A stretch of 64,000 nt of DNA from Atrina japonica (taxonomy: Eukaryota; Mollusca; Bivalvia; Pterioida; Pinnidae): assembly GCA_030159075.1 (NCBI GenBank), contig BROG01000299.1, positions 445,501 through 509,500 of the forward strand, in the 5' to 3' direction. Made by a program: the position numbers and the translations under genes. The notes below the pieces were generated by a model. It had not been told where the DNA came from. It made no database searches and saw nothing but the letters and a program-made list of their open reading frames with translations. Below are positions 35,880-47,480 of the stretch, one piece after another (position 1 is the stretch's first letter; each line of letters opens with the position of its first letter).

Positions 35880-37300
35880 AACACTGACTTTGCGGGGGTG
35901 TTTTCATATGACGTAATGGCTCAACAGCTGTTTTGACATGAGAAGTAGTTCTCTTTTCTGATCGCAAATACTAATGAAATTAAGGTTTAATTTCTTTTTT
36001 TATATAATTTTGAAAGAAACTAGTGATATGGACAATTTTGAATACTTATTCTCAGATTTAGTTCGCGATTTTTAATATTCGACGATTTAATAGTGGCGGG
36101 TTAAATGTGTCAGGAGAGAATTGCCCGAATGGGCCGTGTGCAAATGGCTGATAGGCCTACCATGTGCGATTTGGATAGCAACAGATGATCATTGTTTACA
36201 ACAAATTTCGTTTGAATTCTGATATTTTATCAGTGGAATATACCACAGAAAGTTTGAGTGTGACTTAATATTCGTTCATGACAACTGGAAGTAGCCATTC
36301 TATTTGATATTTTACCATTCGCTGAATCACCTGGGAAATGTCCTGAACTGTGAAGGGGTGACGATTTCGTAAGTAGACCTATTTCAGTATATAGGCTAGC
36401 CCACTAGCAAATCCTTCAAATAAATTGAAACAAGACAAATGCAGATTATGTTGTGAAATAACAAACTGTTATTATTCTGTTTAAAAGATAATTATCGACA
36501 CGTTCATTATGGAAAATCCTACAGGCCTATAATGTATAATAGATCCATGTCAATTCAGACTTCAGTTTTTACTAGCTGATCATATAGAGTATCCCGTCAA
36601 TTTACTGAGAAACCTATGAACACTACTTAATAACTTATGCTCGGCATTAACATTACACTTTACAGGTTGTGAAAAACAAGATGGTACTGGTAATTAGCCT
36701 AGCAATTAATAGGATTTGAGGTGAACCGAGAGTTGATTTCACGCGATGCGAGTGACGAATTGTTTCTGACAGGAATAGCCTATATGGTGACGGAAAAGCA
36801 AGCTGTTAATCAGAGATACAGGACAAAATTGCACTATACCTGACTCCCTTTTCAACTTACTTACAAGCAACGTAACTACGAAGCAAATTTTCATTTCTGT
36901 GGCCTGTGTTTCTTTTCATAACATGACCTAGATCTATCGCAATAGGCCTATGATATGGGCATGTAGATGTACAGTGTGCTACAGATGCAGGTCTAGTCTT
37001 GTGTTTTCTATTTCTTTCAGCGATTTTGGTTTGTTTTGTGGTAATTACTGGCTTTAAATAAAAATTTGGAATGAATGTGTGTTATTTTATTCTTTATTGA
37101 TTCATTTATATGTTCAGAGAATACTTGTCCGACAAATCGCTGCCGTAACATGGTCATGGAAAGGGTTTCTTAGATATTCAGGTATTCCTACGCCAGCTAG
37201 CGGTTAACACTTAGATCACTGATTTTATTGATGTAACAATACAGTCATTCTGTATAACTGTAATGAAGGAAATTACAGTCGGTATGTAAATATAATGTAA
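35880..37300 (+). repeat. Duplicated unknown segment, copy 2
   Basis: Homologous in order to 27960-29000, with extra sequence mainly between about 36180 and 36720. Lies just downstream of GalT gene 3 and its microsatellites. No shared coding frame. Both copies contain 'catatgacgtaa', a CRE-like TGACGTAA. Confidence 0.65.
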
Positions 37301-37540
37301 TTGATTACATCACGTGAATTTCCAATCTGTTGATGAAAGACCACATTCTGAAAATCACTTGGTTAAATAATACTTTAAATAAAACAACTTTTCAGAGACC
37401 ACCTGCCTTAAGAAACCACATTTCAATGGCAGACTCAGGACTGGCTCCACTGTAACCATCTCATTTACTTATAGGAGCTAGAGGTTATGTGAAATTTTCA
37501 AAAAAAATAAAATGGCAGCAATCATTTGCTGCTAGATCTA

Positions 37541-38203
37541 ATAACAAGAGGCCCAAGAGGGCCTCAATCGCTCACCTGAGTACCATCAACAAATGTGGAA
37601 AGAAGACCAAGAAGAATATGTACATGTAGGCTGATCTGGCCAAGAAACATAAATATTGCTGTTTTAAGAAATTCAAAAACAAATCTAGAAATGAAATTTT
37701 GGCAAAATTCTTGCACAAAAACATTTCTTCACCTAATTACAAGTAAAACACAATAAATGAATGCATCAAAGTGAATGCAAGGGGAGATAATTGAGGAAAT
37801 CATGCAAAAATGAATGAAAATGACAAAGTCTGAAAAGACCTAAAAATGTGTCAAAAATTAACATTCCGATTTCTATGAAAAATACAAACTTGAATCATAC
37901 ATCCCTGTAGTTAACTAAAAAAAATCTGTTTTTCAATTCATGTGGTGGTTCTGGAGAAGAAGATTTTTAAAGAGGGTACCTTTTGGGACCTATTTTACCC
38001 CACCCTGGATCCAACCCTGAGCCAATCTGGATTAAAACTATAAATTTGGTAAAGAACCTTGAGCACTTGCTTCCTGTCAAGTTTCATCAAAATCCCTTCA
38101 TTAGTTTCAGAGAAGAAGTTGAAAATATGAAAAGTTTATGGATGGACGCCGAACAGAGAGTGAACACAATAGCTCGCTTGAGCCTTTGGCTCAGGTGAGC
38201 TAA
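37541..38203 (+). mobile_element. Helitron-like non-autonomous element (tentative)
   Basis: Begins about 37541 with 'acaagaggcccaagagggcc' and 'cgctcacctgag'. It ends with a hairpin TGAGCCTTTGGCTCA (38180-38194) followed after a short spacer by GTGAGCTAA (38195-38203). A 3' hairpin close to a CTRR end is the Helitron hallmark, and the 3' CTAA is followed by T. The left end is less clear, since a TC start is only possible at 37537. No RepHel protein. It could instead be another molluscan repeat with the same ends. Confidence 0.5.
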
Positions 38204-38371
38204 TAAACATCCAAATAGATGATGTCATGGAAGGAGGACTTCCAAAAATAAGAAAATACCACAATACAATGGGACTCATGTTACAATGGAACCCACATTA
38301 AAATGGGAACCGACTATATCTTTACCAGATCAAAGAAGAGTCACCAACATTATCAAAAATGATAAATACAA

Positions 38372-38491
<120 letters not shown>

Positions 38492-38522
38492 CACTGAGAA
38501 AGTTTACAAGCCAAAAACTCAC

Positions 38523-38684
38523 CATGACCTAATTCAGTCTGTGCATAGGTTCCAATCATTTTCAATGATTTTGCAAGAGGTAGCCATTTCTTTTGCTGCT
38601 CTTCGGTAGCCTGCTTTTCAATTGTTGGTATAAACATGGATGTATGTAAACCAATGGGGCTGTTTTTCATGGGGAGCGGCAGCC
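38523..38684 (-). other. Acyl-CoA oxidase exon ([11 protein letters not shown] exon)
   Basis: 162 nt, open throughout, flanked by good acceptor and donor. In human ACOX1 the equivalent exon 3 exists as two mutually exclusive versions, so a lone copy could be a duplicated alternative exon. Confidence 0.75.
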
Positions 38685-38748
38685 CTGAATGAACAGAAAG
38701 AAGAAGTGTTTGAGATGTATGAAAGTTTTGAAGGTCAAATGTCAATTG

Positions 38749-38985
38749 CTGTATACCTGGAATTTTCTTTCCAACACCCCTACCCTCCCCCGTAAAATTT
38801 CCCTCATTTTCGCTCTTAGATTAGAGGACGAATTTAAAATGAAAGCAAAATTTTCAAGCTAAATGTTTCATGCAGAGACACATAAGCCATCTATGACACC
38901 ACGGTGATTTAAGGTGAATTTTAGACTAGCGAATATGTTCTTTACTGTAAAAGGGCGAAAATAACCAGGGGCGAAAATTACCAGG
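38749..38985. mobile_element. TA-flanked MITE (family M3), copy 1
   Basis: Ends 'tatacctggaattttc' and 'gcgaaaattaccaggt'. Partner of 62131-62372, sharing 'gaatttaa.atgaaagc', 'agctaaat.tt.ca.gca', 'gcgaatatgtt' and 'gggcgaaaa'. Inserted in the presumed intron between the two acyl-CoA oxidase exons. Confidence 0.6.
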
Positions 38986-39354
38986 TTTCAATGCACATGC
39001 CAATAATCTGGACACTTTTTCTAGTACAGTTTCTGTCATTTTTTTATTCAAATTGAGTTTCAGATGTAAATCTATAAAAATTCTTGGGGCAAAAAAATAT
39101 CTGTGATTACTACATGTACAAGGTTACTGGGGTTTTCTGACAGCCATTTTGCTTCTTTTTTCCTCAATTTTCTGAACACAAATTCCGCATTTTCTATTCA
39201 CAAATTCCCAATTCTTGTTCTCTTAAGTTTTATCTTGCCTGATTATACGTTGGAAATAATAAATAAATACATAGCCAAACAAAGTTAAGGATATTTTTTT
39301 CAATAGCGTTTTAAGCCACATTAAAAAATTTTTCAGTTGTATCGTTGCAGTCAG

Positions 39355-39550
39355 TTTTTTTTTGGTGGAGGAGAGAACCAGGTTAAAATGTACCCAGGAA
39401 GAGACTGCCGGCTTTCTGAAAGTAAACTGGCACACTTTCTCATAAAAATCAGTTTAAGTTCCTGTCCTGCTGGAACCTGCACTGACCAGAAGTGAGAAAC
39501 TTCATGGTTCAAAGCGCGAAGCTCTGACCACTTGGTCACAGAGGCCCAAA
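39355..39550 (-). mobile_element. tRNA-derived SINE, uninterrupted copy
   Basis: The complement begins with a tRNA-like head ('gaccaagtggtcagagc', 'gctttgaacc', a long variable arm 'agtttctcactt', 'gcaggttcc') of class II type. It contains GAAGAGAC once at 39398-39405, the empty site of the hAT inserted in the 14.7-kb copy. Confidence 0.65.
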
Positions 39551-39639
39551 CAAAGTTATGGAAGATCAAGTCCAATGTAGTAACTTAATGGGACATAACT
39601 CTTTTACTTCGAAACATTTTCTTTGGGTTTGATTGTTGC

Positions 39640-39760
39640 TTTACAACCAACTAATACTTTTTCACTTATATGGAGATGTCACCAGCATTAAGTGAAGTGC
39701 TACAAATTTTGACCTATGCTATGCAGGACTGCTGAAAATGCAAACAGAGGGCTCTTTTTT
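39640..39760 (-). mobile_element. SINE body fragment
   Basis: 'cttatatggagatgtcacc', 'gcattaagtgaag' and 'gacctatgctatgcag' resemble the body of the 18.6-kb SINE. Confidence 0.4.
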
Positions 39761-39879
39761 AACTTATTAACAAACACAGCAATTATCAGTGAATAAAAAT
39801 TTCTTCCCATAATTCCATCTAGGACTTTATTCTTTTTTTTTTTTGTCTACGATACATAGTCAAAAAAAAGATAACATAC

Positions 39880-40043
39880 TCTCTGAAGAAAAATCTTTCT
39901 AGTGGATCATTGATATTCATTTCTTCTAACTTCTTCTCGATATACAGATGTTTTTTGCAGTGCTGTTTCATACTGTTCTTCACGACTCTGAAAGGCCCAA
40001 GGCTTGAACTTTTTTAGAAAAGGATCTTGAATGGCCAAATTAT
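39880..40043 (-). other. Acyl-CoA oxidase exon with frameshift
   Basis: 164 nt between 'ttattacag' and a GTATGT donor. The two halves of the conserved sequence are in frames one base apart; the switch falls near a run of six A at about 39953-39958. Confidence 0.65.
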
Positions 40044-40159
40044 CTGTAATAAGAACAACAATTATAACTATAGATTTAATGTTTACACAAGACAGTAAAT
40101 CTTGGATATAACAAACTCAGTTTGTACAAATTCAGGTACTTAACTGATCAATAGATACA

Positions 40160-40590
40160 TGTATTATATTCCCCATCTGCACCTCTATATATGCTTATGT
40201 CACAGAGGCAATTAACTGTCTCTGCACTGAATTGAAACTAAGACTCCTGGATTACAAATCTGGTGCTCTACCTAATGTGCTATTGGGGGGTAACCCCACT
40301 AGCCAAGCTTGTGGGAACACCATATAATCACTGCTACATAATACTCTCCATTTCTGAAAGAGACGTAGAGAGGTAACAACCACTTATTGTGAAAAAAGTG
40401 ATGGCTATTCATAGCCTATCCAGGTAAAACCCAGGTCCCAACATCGGTGCCAAATGTAACAGGGGTAATTTTTTTTGTCTCTGTCACTGTGTGGAATTAA
40501 ACCTAAGCCCCTGGATTACAAATCAGGTGCCCTACCAATTGAGTAAGGGCATAAAAGGGGTAACCACATTAGCCAAGCTAGTAGGAATAC
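40160..40590 (-). mobile_element. Two tandem tRNA-like SINE units
   Basis: Two related units, about 275 bp apart, each contain on the minus strand a tRNA-like head. The better is 40494-40555, with 'actcaattggtagggcacc', an anticodon-like TGT and 'ggtttaattcc', similar to tRNA-Thr. Both share 'gggtaacc.cattagccaag'. Confidence 0.6.
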
Positions 40591-40599
40591 GTATTACCA

Positions 40600-41040
40600 C
40601 TGCAACACTAAGTTGAAATTTACATTTTAAAACAAATTTTATGTACCATATTTGACCCTTTAAATGCCCATATCCCTATAACGCCCCTTTTCCCTTTTTA
40701 CATACGATCCATAATCTTTTCTAGCTGGTTGACAATGAGATGTGGAGCCGAAAAATGAAAGTACAATGTAACAGTTTAACTGTAGGCCCTCAGCAACAGA
40801 ATTATATTGATATGTTATGTGCCCTCAGTAATAACTACAACAATGTTATCACTCTGCCTTATAAAAAAACTGACAATTAATTGGTCCCATTAACTTGATT
40901 AAGTGCCCTGGACACTTGATGGGTCGAATAAGGTAACAAAGTTTACTTATAGTAAACCAATTTCTATGTCCCTTGACACCCGACCAATACCTTTTATAGT
41001 AGCATGACAATATGTTGTAGGTCCATATTCCTCATTGAGT
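40600..41040. other. Unrecognised spacer
   Basis: No gene or repeat identified. Confidence 0.3.
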
Positions 41041-41210
41041 CAACACATTAGATATAACGTCTGCATCTACATCACTAAACATAATGTCAGATGTCAGAAT
41101 CAACAAATTACGACATAACGTCTGCATCTATACCACTAAACATAATGTCAGGATCTGCATCTACATCAGTAAACATGATGCCAGGATCACCACATTAGAT
41201 ATACCGTCAA
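41040..41210 (+). repeat. Short irregular tandem repeat
   Basis: 'ctgcatctacatcactaaac' recurs about three times (41062, 41121, 41156) with insertions between. Confidence 0.75.
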
Positions 41211-41760
41211 TGTCAACGTTCCTCAATTTGTACGGTCGGTATAATAGTCTTGTTTGCGAATACTCTGGTTCACTGAATGAAATGTTGAGTTACCTGTTCG
41301 TTGGCGGTTGTTGAGACGTCTGTACCAATTGTGTCGAGGATTCGTTTCTCACGTATTTCATTTGGAAAGGACTGTGGACTCACGGCGGGTGTAACCGGCC
41401 GACAGGGGATGCTTACTCCTCCATGGCACCTGATCACAACTTTTGATTTCCAGAGGTCCGTGTTTGTTCAGTTTTTACCAGATCTGTACCTATATCCTGG
41501 ACATCCGATAGATTCATACTTTGGTGTCTGAGATTTTTTATATTTATTTTTACAGTTGATACTTTTAGATGGATTGGGTAATACATATAGATTTATCATT
41601 TAGCCTTGTATGATACCACTTTTTCTTTCGGATGTATACATTCATATTAAATTCGGGCTTGGTTGATAAAGATTGACAGTTCTAACGATCGTCTAGAGCA
41701 TTCGTTTTGACCACTTTTCTAAAACTATAACTTTTGTGTATTGTTGATAATATCCCTACA
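41205..41760 (+). mobile_element. PLE 3' end joined to its pseudo-LTR
   Basis: FLNLYGRYNSLV, then SLNEMLSYLFVGGC and a stop at about 41312-41314, then UTR to about 41545. 'agatttatcatttagcc', 'tgataccactttttctttcg' and a degraded hammerhead-like segment (41655-41705, GTTGATAA core, CGATCGTC retained) follow directly. This copy shows the RT ORF, UTR and pseudo-LTR in one piece. Confidence 0.7.
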
Positions 41761-43255
41761 TTATATTACAGTAACAATGTTTAAAAGATTACTACCGCCC
41801 TTTTGTTTCTTCGCGAACGCATTATTTCGTAGGACCTAACTTCATATTCATCCAACTTCGGCTCTGTTGCGACATCGTCGTCAGCCTATTAGTTTAGACA
41901 TATTTTATTCGCATATTGTACAACAAACGGATTGGGAACATATTTTCAAACTTAGCAACTCCCTCTGTTTAGTATTTGTATAAAATATAGTATACATGCA
42001 TGAAAGTGTATTTTCTGTAATGAAAAGTACAGAGGAAAAGAGAATGTAAATGGAGTCTAAAAGTACAGAGGAAAAGAGAATGTGAAATGGAGTCTAGAGA
42101 ATGTCAGACAAATCTTTATATTCTCAACTTGACCTGCTCAGACAATCATTTTTCAGGATTAGGCAAAGTTGAGTAAAAATTTAAGACTTTAAGTTATTCT
42201 TAGGTTTTATCTTGTCTGGAAATGATTTTTATATTACAAAGTGAATGAATACGTTGCTAAAGTCGAAATAACAATCTAATCTGCTTCTGTGCCAGTAGAT
42301 AGATAGGGGCGACCATTTGATTTTGAGGGGGAGCTGGCAAATTTTGTTGAGTCAGATTATTTATTTTCATAATTGTGAAGTGATCTGCTAAGCGTGGTGT
42401 TCTTTTGGGCGTGTTTCCACTGTATAGAAGTTTTAATAATTGTTGTCCAATTCTTGGCTTTCGAGTTTATTTTAATTTACTGTACATAAAATAAATCCAT
42501 ATAACCTGGCGGGATGGAGTCTTGTGAACCCTTTCTTGACCTGGACGAGTTTAAGTTTTAGTTAATAAAGCATACCATTAAAATTACACTGATTAGAGTA
42601 ATCATATCTAGATTACCTGTTGTCAAAATTCTGCCACCACACCATCAGAATCAAATGATCGTCCCCTTATCAATCATTCCAATGGCCAGCGTTCTTTACA
42701 GTTTGCAGTCAAGTGTAATTCAAATCTCATTACATCACACATTTATAAGTCGATTATATTTTTTAATCTTCTTTCCGGTTGCTGTGTTCTATAATGATAA
42801 TTGATTTTTCATTTCTAAGGACTTCCAATGCTTTTTATAAAAAAAATATATATAGCGTTAGACTTGTATCAATGTGTTCGGTTAGAGTAATTCTGTTCTT
42901 TGATACCCCACTAAGCTATATGTCAAATGTAATACAAATCAATATTTAGATACTTTATGAAATCTTTTTAAAAAAAAAAAAAAGCAGATTGAAAGAAAAC
43001 ATTTGTACATAATATCACAACATTCCATTACCTATATCTAACAATATGTTTTTTTTTATTGCTGATTTGTTTTTTATTTTTGTGATTTTTTCATTGTTTG
43101 GGCTATAGAGACGATCTATCTGTAATCCATTCTGACGCCACATCGAACACAGCTCTCGTGTCATGTCTTTTTGCTAAAATTGTAGACGTGTAATTGAATT
43201 GACAAACTATTATTATTAAAATGATTAATTCGATTGGGTAAAAAGTAAATGAAAA
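41760..43255. other. Long unrecognised stretch
   Basis: Contains a two-copy duplication ('agtacagaggaaaagagaat', 42025 and 42062). No gene recognised. Confidence 0.35.
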
Positions 43256-43257
43256 TA

Positions 43258-43298
43258 TTCTCTCTGTCTCTCTGTCTCTCTCTCTCTCTCTCACACAC

Positions 43299-43386
<88 letters not shown>
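43258..43386. repeat. (CT)n(AC)n(AT)n compound microsatellite
   Basis: Short CT and CA runs, then about 85 bp of AT. Confidence 0.95.
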
Positions 43387-43388
<2 letters not shown>

Positions 43389-43970
43389 GGTGTATGTTTT
43401 TATATTGCTACCGTGTTAATCCACGGGTTTTACACGACTACAGAAGTGTATTGAGTATTACATTTTCCATTTATTCACGCTCTTATAGTTAATTATTGAT
43501 CCACCTCGGTACAGGCAGGTGAGTATTCAATTTCGGCGTAAAAATCCTGCTGAAAAGATTAGTATTATTTTGAGACGATATATACATTACACTTAAGATA
43601 TATTAACTAGTCACTTTGTTATTCAACTTCATACAAAGAAAGTTACAATGTATGTGTAACACTTCACTTTATTTCCAGATTTTAAACACTGACTTTTGTT
43701 AGGCAGTAATGATAATTTGTTTGTTCACGAACGAACGAATCAACTGTGTATTGTTCATTTAACTTTTCACATTTTCTGACATTTAAGAAGTTTTGTGGAT
43801 CAAACGTCGGAAATTGATCTACAACAAAAATAATCATTTGTTGCAGAGATTTGCCCGAATTCAGTCAGTTATTAAATACACGAACAGTTCTGTGTACAAG
43901 TAATTCTCAATATTCACTTTGGAAAATCTATCTGTCCCACGTAAGTATATACTTTAAGATATTAAAATGT
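43386..43970 (+). other. Spacer with possible untranslated exon
   Basis: A strong donor-like CCAC|GTAAGT lies at 43937-43946. It could be the 3' end of a 5' UTR exon for the EF-hand gene starting 4 kb downstream. No other support. Confidence 0.25.
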
Positions 43971-43971
43971 T

Positions 43972-44056
43972 TTAACCCTTTCATCCTTGGATATCTGAGT
44001 GGTATGTGCTTTGCTATTGACCAGATTAGTATGGTACGTAGGGTTGAAAGGGTTAA
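43972..44056. mobile_element. 85-bp TTAA mini-MITE
   Basis: TTAACCCTTTCA at the left and TGAAAGGGTTAA at the right are perfect inverted repeats including TTAA ends. Confidence 0.7.
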
Positions 44057-44199
44057 TAGTAAAACACCGTCAAAATAATCAATTTTCTGTTTTTTATGCA
44101 TTTTGATATCTGATAATTAAAAAACTTGAAATTCCAGATCTTAGTCAAGAGGTAATTCAGTTTATATTTAGTTGTCAGTCATTTCATTCGTCCATTTAT

Positions 44200-44240
44200 C
44201 TATCTATCTATCTATGAATTGACCTATTTATGTATGTATG

Positions 44241-44287
<47 letters not shown>

Positions 44288-44397
44288 TAATCTTTCTAGC
44301 TATCTTTGTTCTATCTGTAAATTATTCAATCTTTCTATCAACTACCAATTTATCTGTTAATTTATCTATCTGTCAATCAATCAATCTGTCTATCTAT

Positions 44398-44451
<54 letters not shown>

Positions 44452-44480
44452 GTCTATCTGTCTGTCTGTATGTCTGTTAA
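44200..44480 (+). repeat. (TCTA)n tetranucleotide tract
   Basis: Imperfect tcta/tctg repeats, presumably the seed of the adjoining 48-bp minisatellite, which carries 'ctatctata' in each unit. Confidence 0.95.
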
Positions 44481-44569
44481 TCATTCTATCTAGTTATCTA
44501 TTGTATGCCTGTCTATCTGTCAATTTGCTTTACTTTCCTAATTGTTTGCCTCTCGATCACTATATTTCT

Positions 44570-47050
44570 TCCTATCTATATGTACTGTCTGGCTCTGTCC
44601 GTACTATCTGTATATCTACCTATATATATGTACTGACTGGCTCTGCCCGTACTGTCTGTATATCTTCCTATCTATATGTACTGTCTGGCTCTGTCCGTAC
44701 TGTCTGTATATCTACCTATATATATATGTACTGTCTGGCTCTGTCCGTACTATCTGTATATGTACTGACTGGTTCTGTCCGTACTGTCTGTATATCTTCC
44801 TATCTATATGTACTGTCTGGCTCTGTCCGTACTGTCTGTATATCTACCTATATATAACGTACTGTCTGGCTCTGTCCGTACTGTCTGTATATCTTCCTAT
44901 CTATATGTACTGACTGGCTCTGTCCGTACTGTCTGTATATCTACCTATATATAACGTACTGTCTGGCTCTGTCCGTACTGTCTGTATATCTTCCTATCTA
45001 TATGTACTGTCTGGCTCTGTCCGTACTGTCTGTATATCTACCTATCTATATGTACTGACTGGCTCTGTCCGTACTGTCTGTATAGCTACCTATCTATATG
45101 TACTGACTGGCTCTGTCCGTACTGTCTGTATATCTACCTATCTATATGTACTGACTGGCTCTGTCCGTACTGTCTGTATATCTACCTATCTATATGTACT
45201 GACTGGCTCTGTCCGTACTGTCTGTATAGCTACCTATCTATAACGTACTGACTGGCTCTGTCCGTACTGTCTGTATATCTACCTATCTATATGTACTGTA
45301 TGTCTGGCTCTGTCCGTACTGTCTGTATATCTACCTATCTATATGTACTGACTGGCTCTGTCCGTACTATCTGTATATCTACCTATATATATGTACTGAC
45401 TGGCTCTGTCCGTACTGTCTGTATATCTTCCTATCTATATGTACTGTTGGCTCTGTCCGTACTGTCTGTATATCTACCTATCTATATGTACTGACTGGCT
45501 CTGTCCGTACTGTCTGTATATCTACCTATCTATATGTACTGACTGGCTCTGTCCGTACTGTCTGTATAGCTACCTATCTATATGTACTGACTGGCTCTGT
45601 CCGTACTGTCTGTATATCTACCTATCTATATGTACTGTATGTCTGGCTCTGTCCGTACTGTCTGTATATCTACCTATCTATATGTACTGACTGGCTCTGT
45701 CCGTACTATCTGTATATCTACCTATATATATGTACTGACTGGCTCTGTCCGTACTGTCTGTATATCTTCCTATCTATATGTACTGTTGGCTCTGTCCGTA
45801 CTGTCTGTATATCTACCTATATATATATATATGTACTGTCTGGCTCTGTCCGTACTATCTGTATATCTACCTATATATATGTACTGACTGGCTCTGTCCG
45901 TACTGTCTGTATATCTTCCTATCTATATGTACTGTCTGGCTCTGTCCGTACTGTCTGTATATCTACCTATATATATGTACTGTCTGGCCCTGTCCGTACT
46001 GTCTGTATATCTTCCTATCTATATGTACTGACTGGCTCTGTCGTACTGCCTGTATATCTTCCTATCTATATGTACTGTCTGGCTCTGTCCGTACTGTCTG
46101 TATATCTTCCTATCTATATGTACTGACTGGCTCTGTCCGTACTGTCTGTATATCTACCTATCTATATGTACTGACTGGCTCTGTCCGTACTGTCTGTATA
46201 TCTACCTATCTATATGTACTGTCTGTCTGGCTCTGTCCGTTCTGTCTGTATATCTACCTATCTATATGTACTGACTGGCTCTGTCCGTACTATCTGTATA
46301 GCTACCTATCTATATGTACTGACTGGCTCTGTCCGTACTGTCTGTATAGCTACCTATCTATATGTACTGACTGGCTCTGTCCGTACTGTCTGTATATCTA
46401 CCTATCTATATGTACTGTATGTCTGGCTCTGTCCGTACTGTCTGTATATGTACCTATCTATATGTACTGACTGGCTCTGTCCGTACTATCTGTATAGCTA
46501 CTTATCTATATGTACTGACTGGCTCTGTCCGTACTGTCTGTATATCTACCTATCTATATGTACTGTCTGTCTGGCTCTGTCCGTACTGTCTGTATAGCTA
46601 CCTATCTATATGTACTGACTGGCTCTGTCCGTACTGTCTGTATATCTATCTATCTATATGTACTGTCTGTCTGGCTCTGTCCGTACTGTCTGTATATCTA
46701 CCTATCTATATGTACTGACTGGCTCTGTCCGTACTGTCTGTATATCTACCTATCTATATATACTGTCTGGCTCTGTCCGTACTGTCTGTATAGCTACCTA
46801 TCTATATGTACTGTTTGGCTCTGTCCGTACTGTCTGTATATCTATCTATCTATATGTACTGTCTGTCTGGCTCTGTCCGTACTGTCTGTATATCTACCTA
46901 TCTATATGTACTGTTTGGCTCTGTCCGTACTGTCTGTATATCTACCTATCTATATGTACTGTCTGGCTCTGTCCGTACTGTCTGTATATCTATCTATCTT
47001 TATGCATTGTCTGTCTGGCTCTGTCCGTACTGTCTATATATACTGTCTGT
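44570..47050 (+). repeat. 48-bp minisatellite, about 50 copies
   Basis: The unit is 'tgtactgactggctctgtcc' followed by 'gtactgtctgtatatctacc' and 'tatctata'. Spacing is 48 bp in most units (for example 45061 to 45109), with variants of about 44, 46 and 52 bp. Because 48 is a multiple of three, all plus frames stay open for long stretches (up to 230 codons at 45778-46470). These repeat-encoded frames are not treated as genes. A 339-bp block around 45296-45444 reappears at 45635-45783, so multi-unit segments have been copied. Confidence 0.95.
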
Positions 47051-47480
47051 CTGAACTGTTTGTCTGTCAATATGTTGGTCAGTGTTTTCGGTATTGTTTG
47101 TTTGTTTTGTCTGTATACATATACAATAAGGAACTAGGCAGATTACCACTCGCTTGTATTGGTTACTATTTTGTACAATCAATTGTATAACGAGTTTTTA
47201 TCTTTCGGATGAACTAAATGCTAAACCAAGTAATCGTAACAACTGGCTATATGATGTGTACGTTGTCTTATTTGAATTAGGCTTAGGTGAATTATGGCTT
47301 ACCCATAACAGCCAATCAGACAAATACAAACTTTTTTATTCATTTGCAGTCATATCTTTCTAAATCTGTATTAAATCAGTACATGAAACTCGTGAGTAAT
47401 TTTCGTATATCCTCACATTGTCTAGCTATCCAAACTGGTCGGTATAAGAAAATATTGTTACAAAGACGAACACTTTTTAT
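47050..47480. other. Unrecognised spacer
   Basis: No gene identified. Confidence 0.3.

Larger units (their letters stand above)
38523..40043 (-). pseudogene. Peroxisomal acyl-CoA oxidase fragment (two exons)
   Basis: Acyl-CoA oxidases catalyse the first step of peroxisomal fatty-acid beta-oxidation (FAD-dependent, H2O2-producing). Two adjacent minus-strand exons are recognised. Exon 39880-40043 has acceptor 'ttattacag' and encodes NLAIQDP, then REEQYETALQK, then in another frame EKKLEEMNINDPLERFF. Exon 38523-38684 has acceptor 'ctgttcattcag' and donor GTGAGT. It encodes SPIGLHTSMFIPTIEKQ, QQKKWLPLAK and the family hallmark [13 protein letters not shown] one-base frameshift lies in an A-rich part of the first exon, and the two exon phases do not join cleanly. 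No upstream start exon or downstream 'LETTA' exon was found. It is most likely a truncated duplicate, though a sequence error in a living gene with distant exons cannot be excluded. Confidence 0.7.

Noticed and set aside
45778..46470. 230-codon open frame with 16-residue hydrophobic repeats
   Set aside because: A direct consequence of the 48-bp repeat unit. Several frames are open equally, and frame-breaking unit variants occur throughout.
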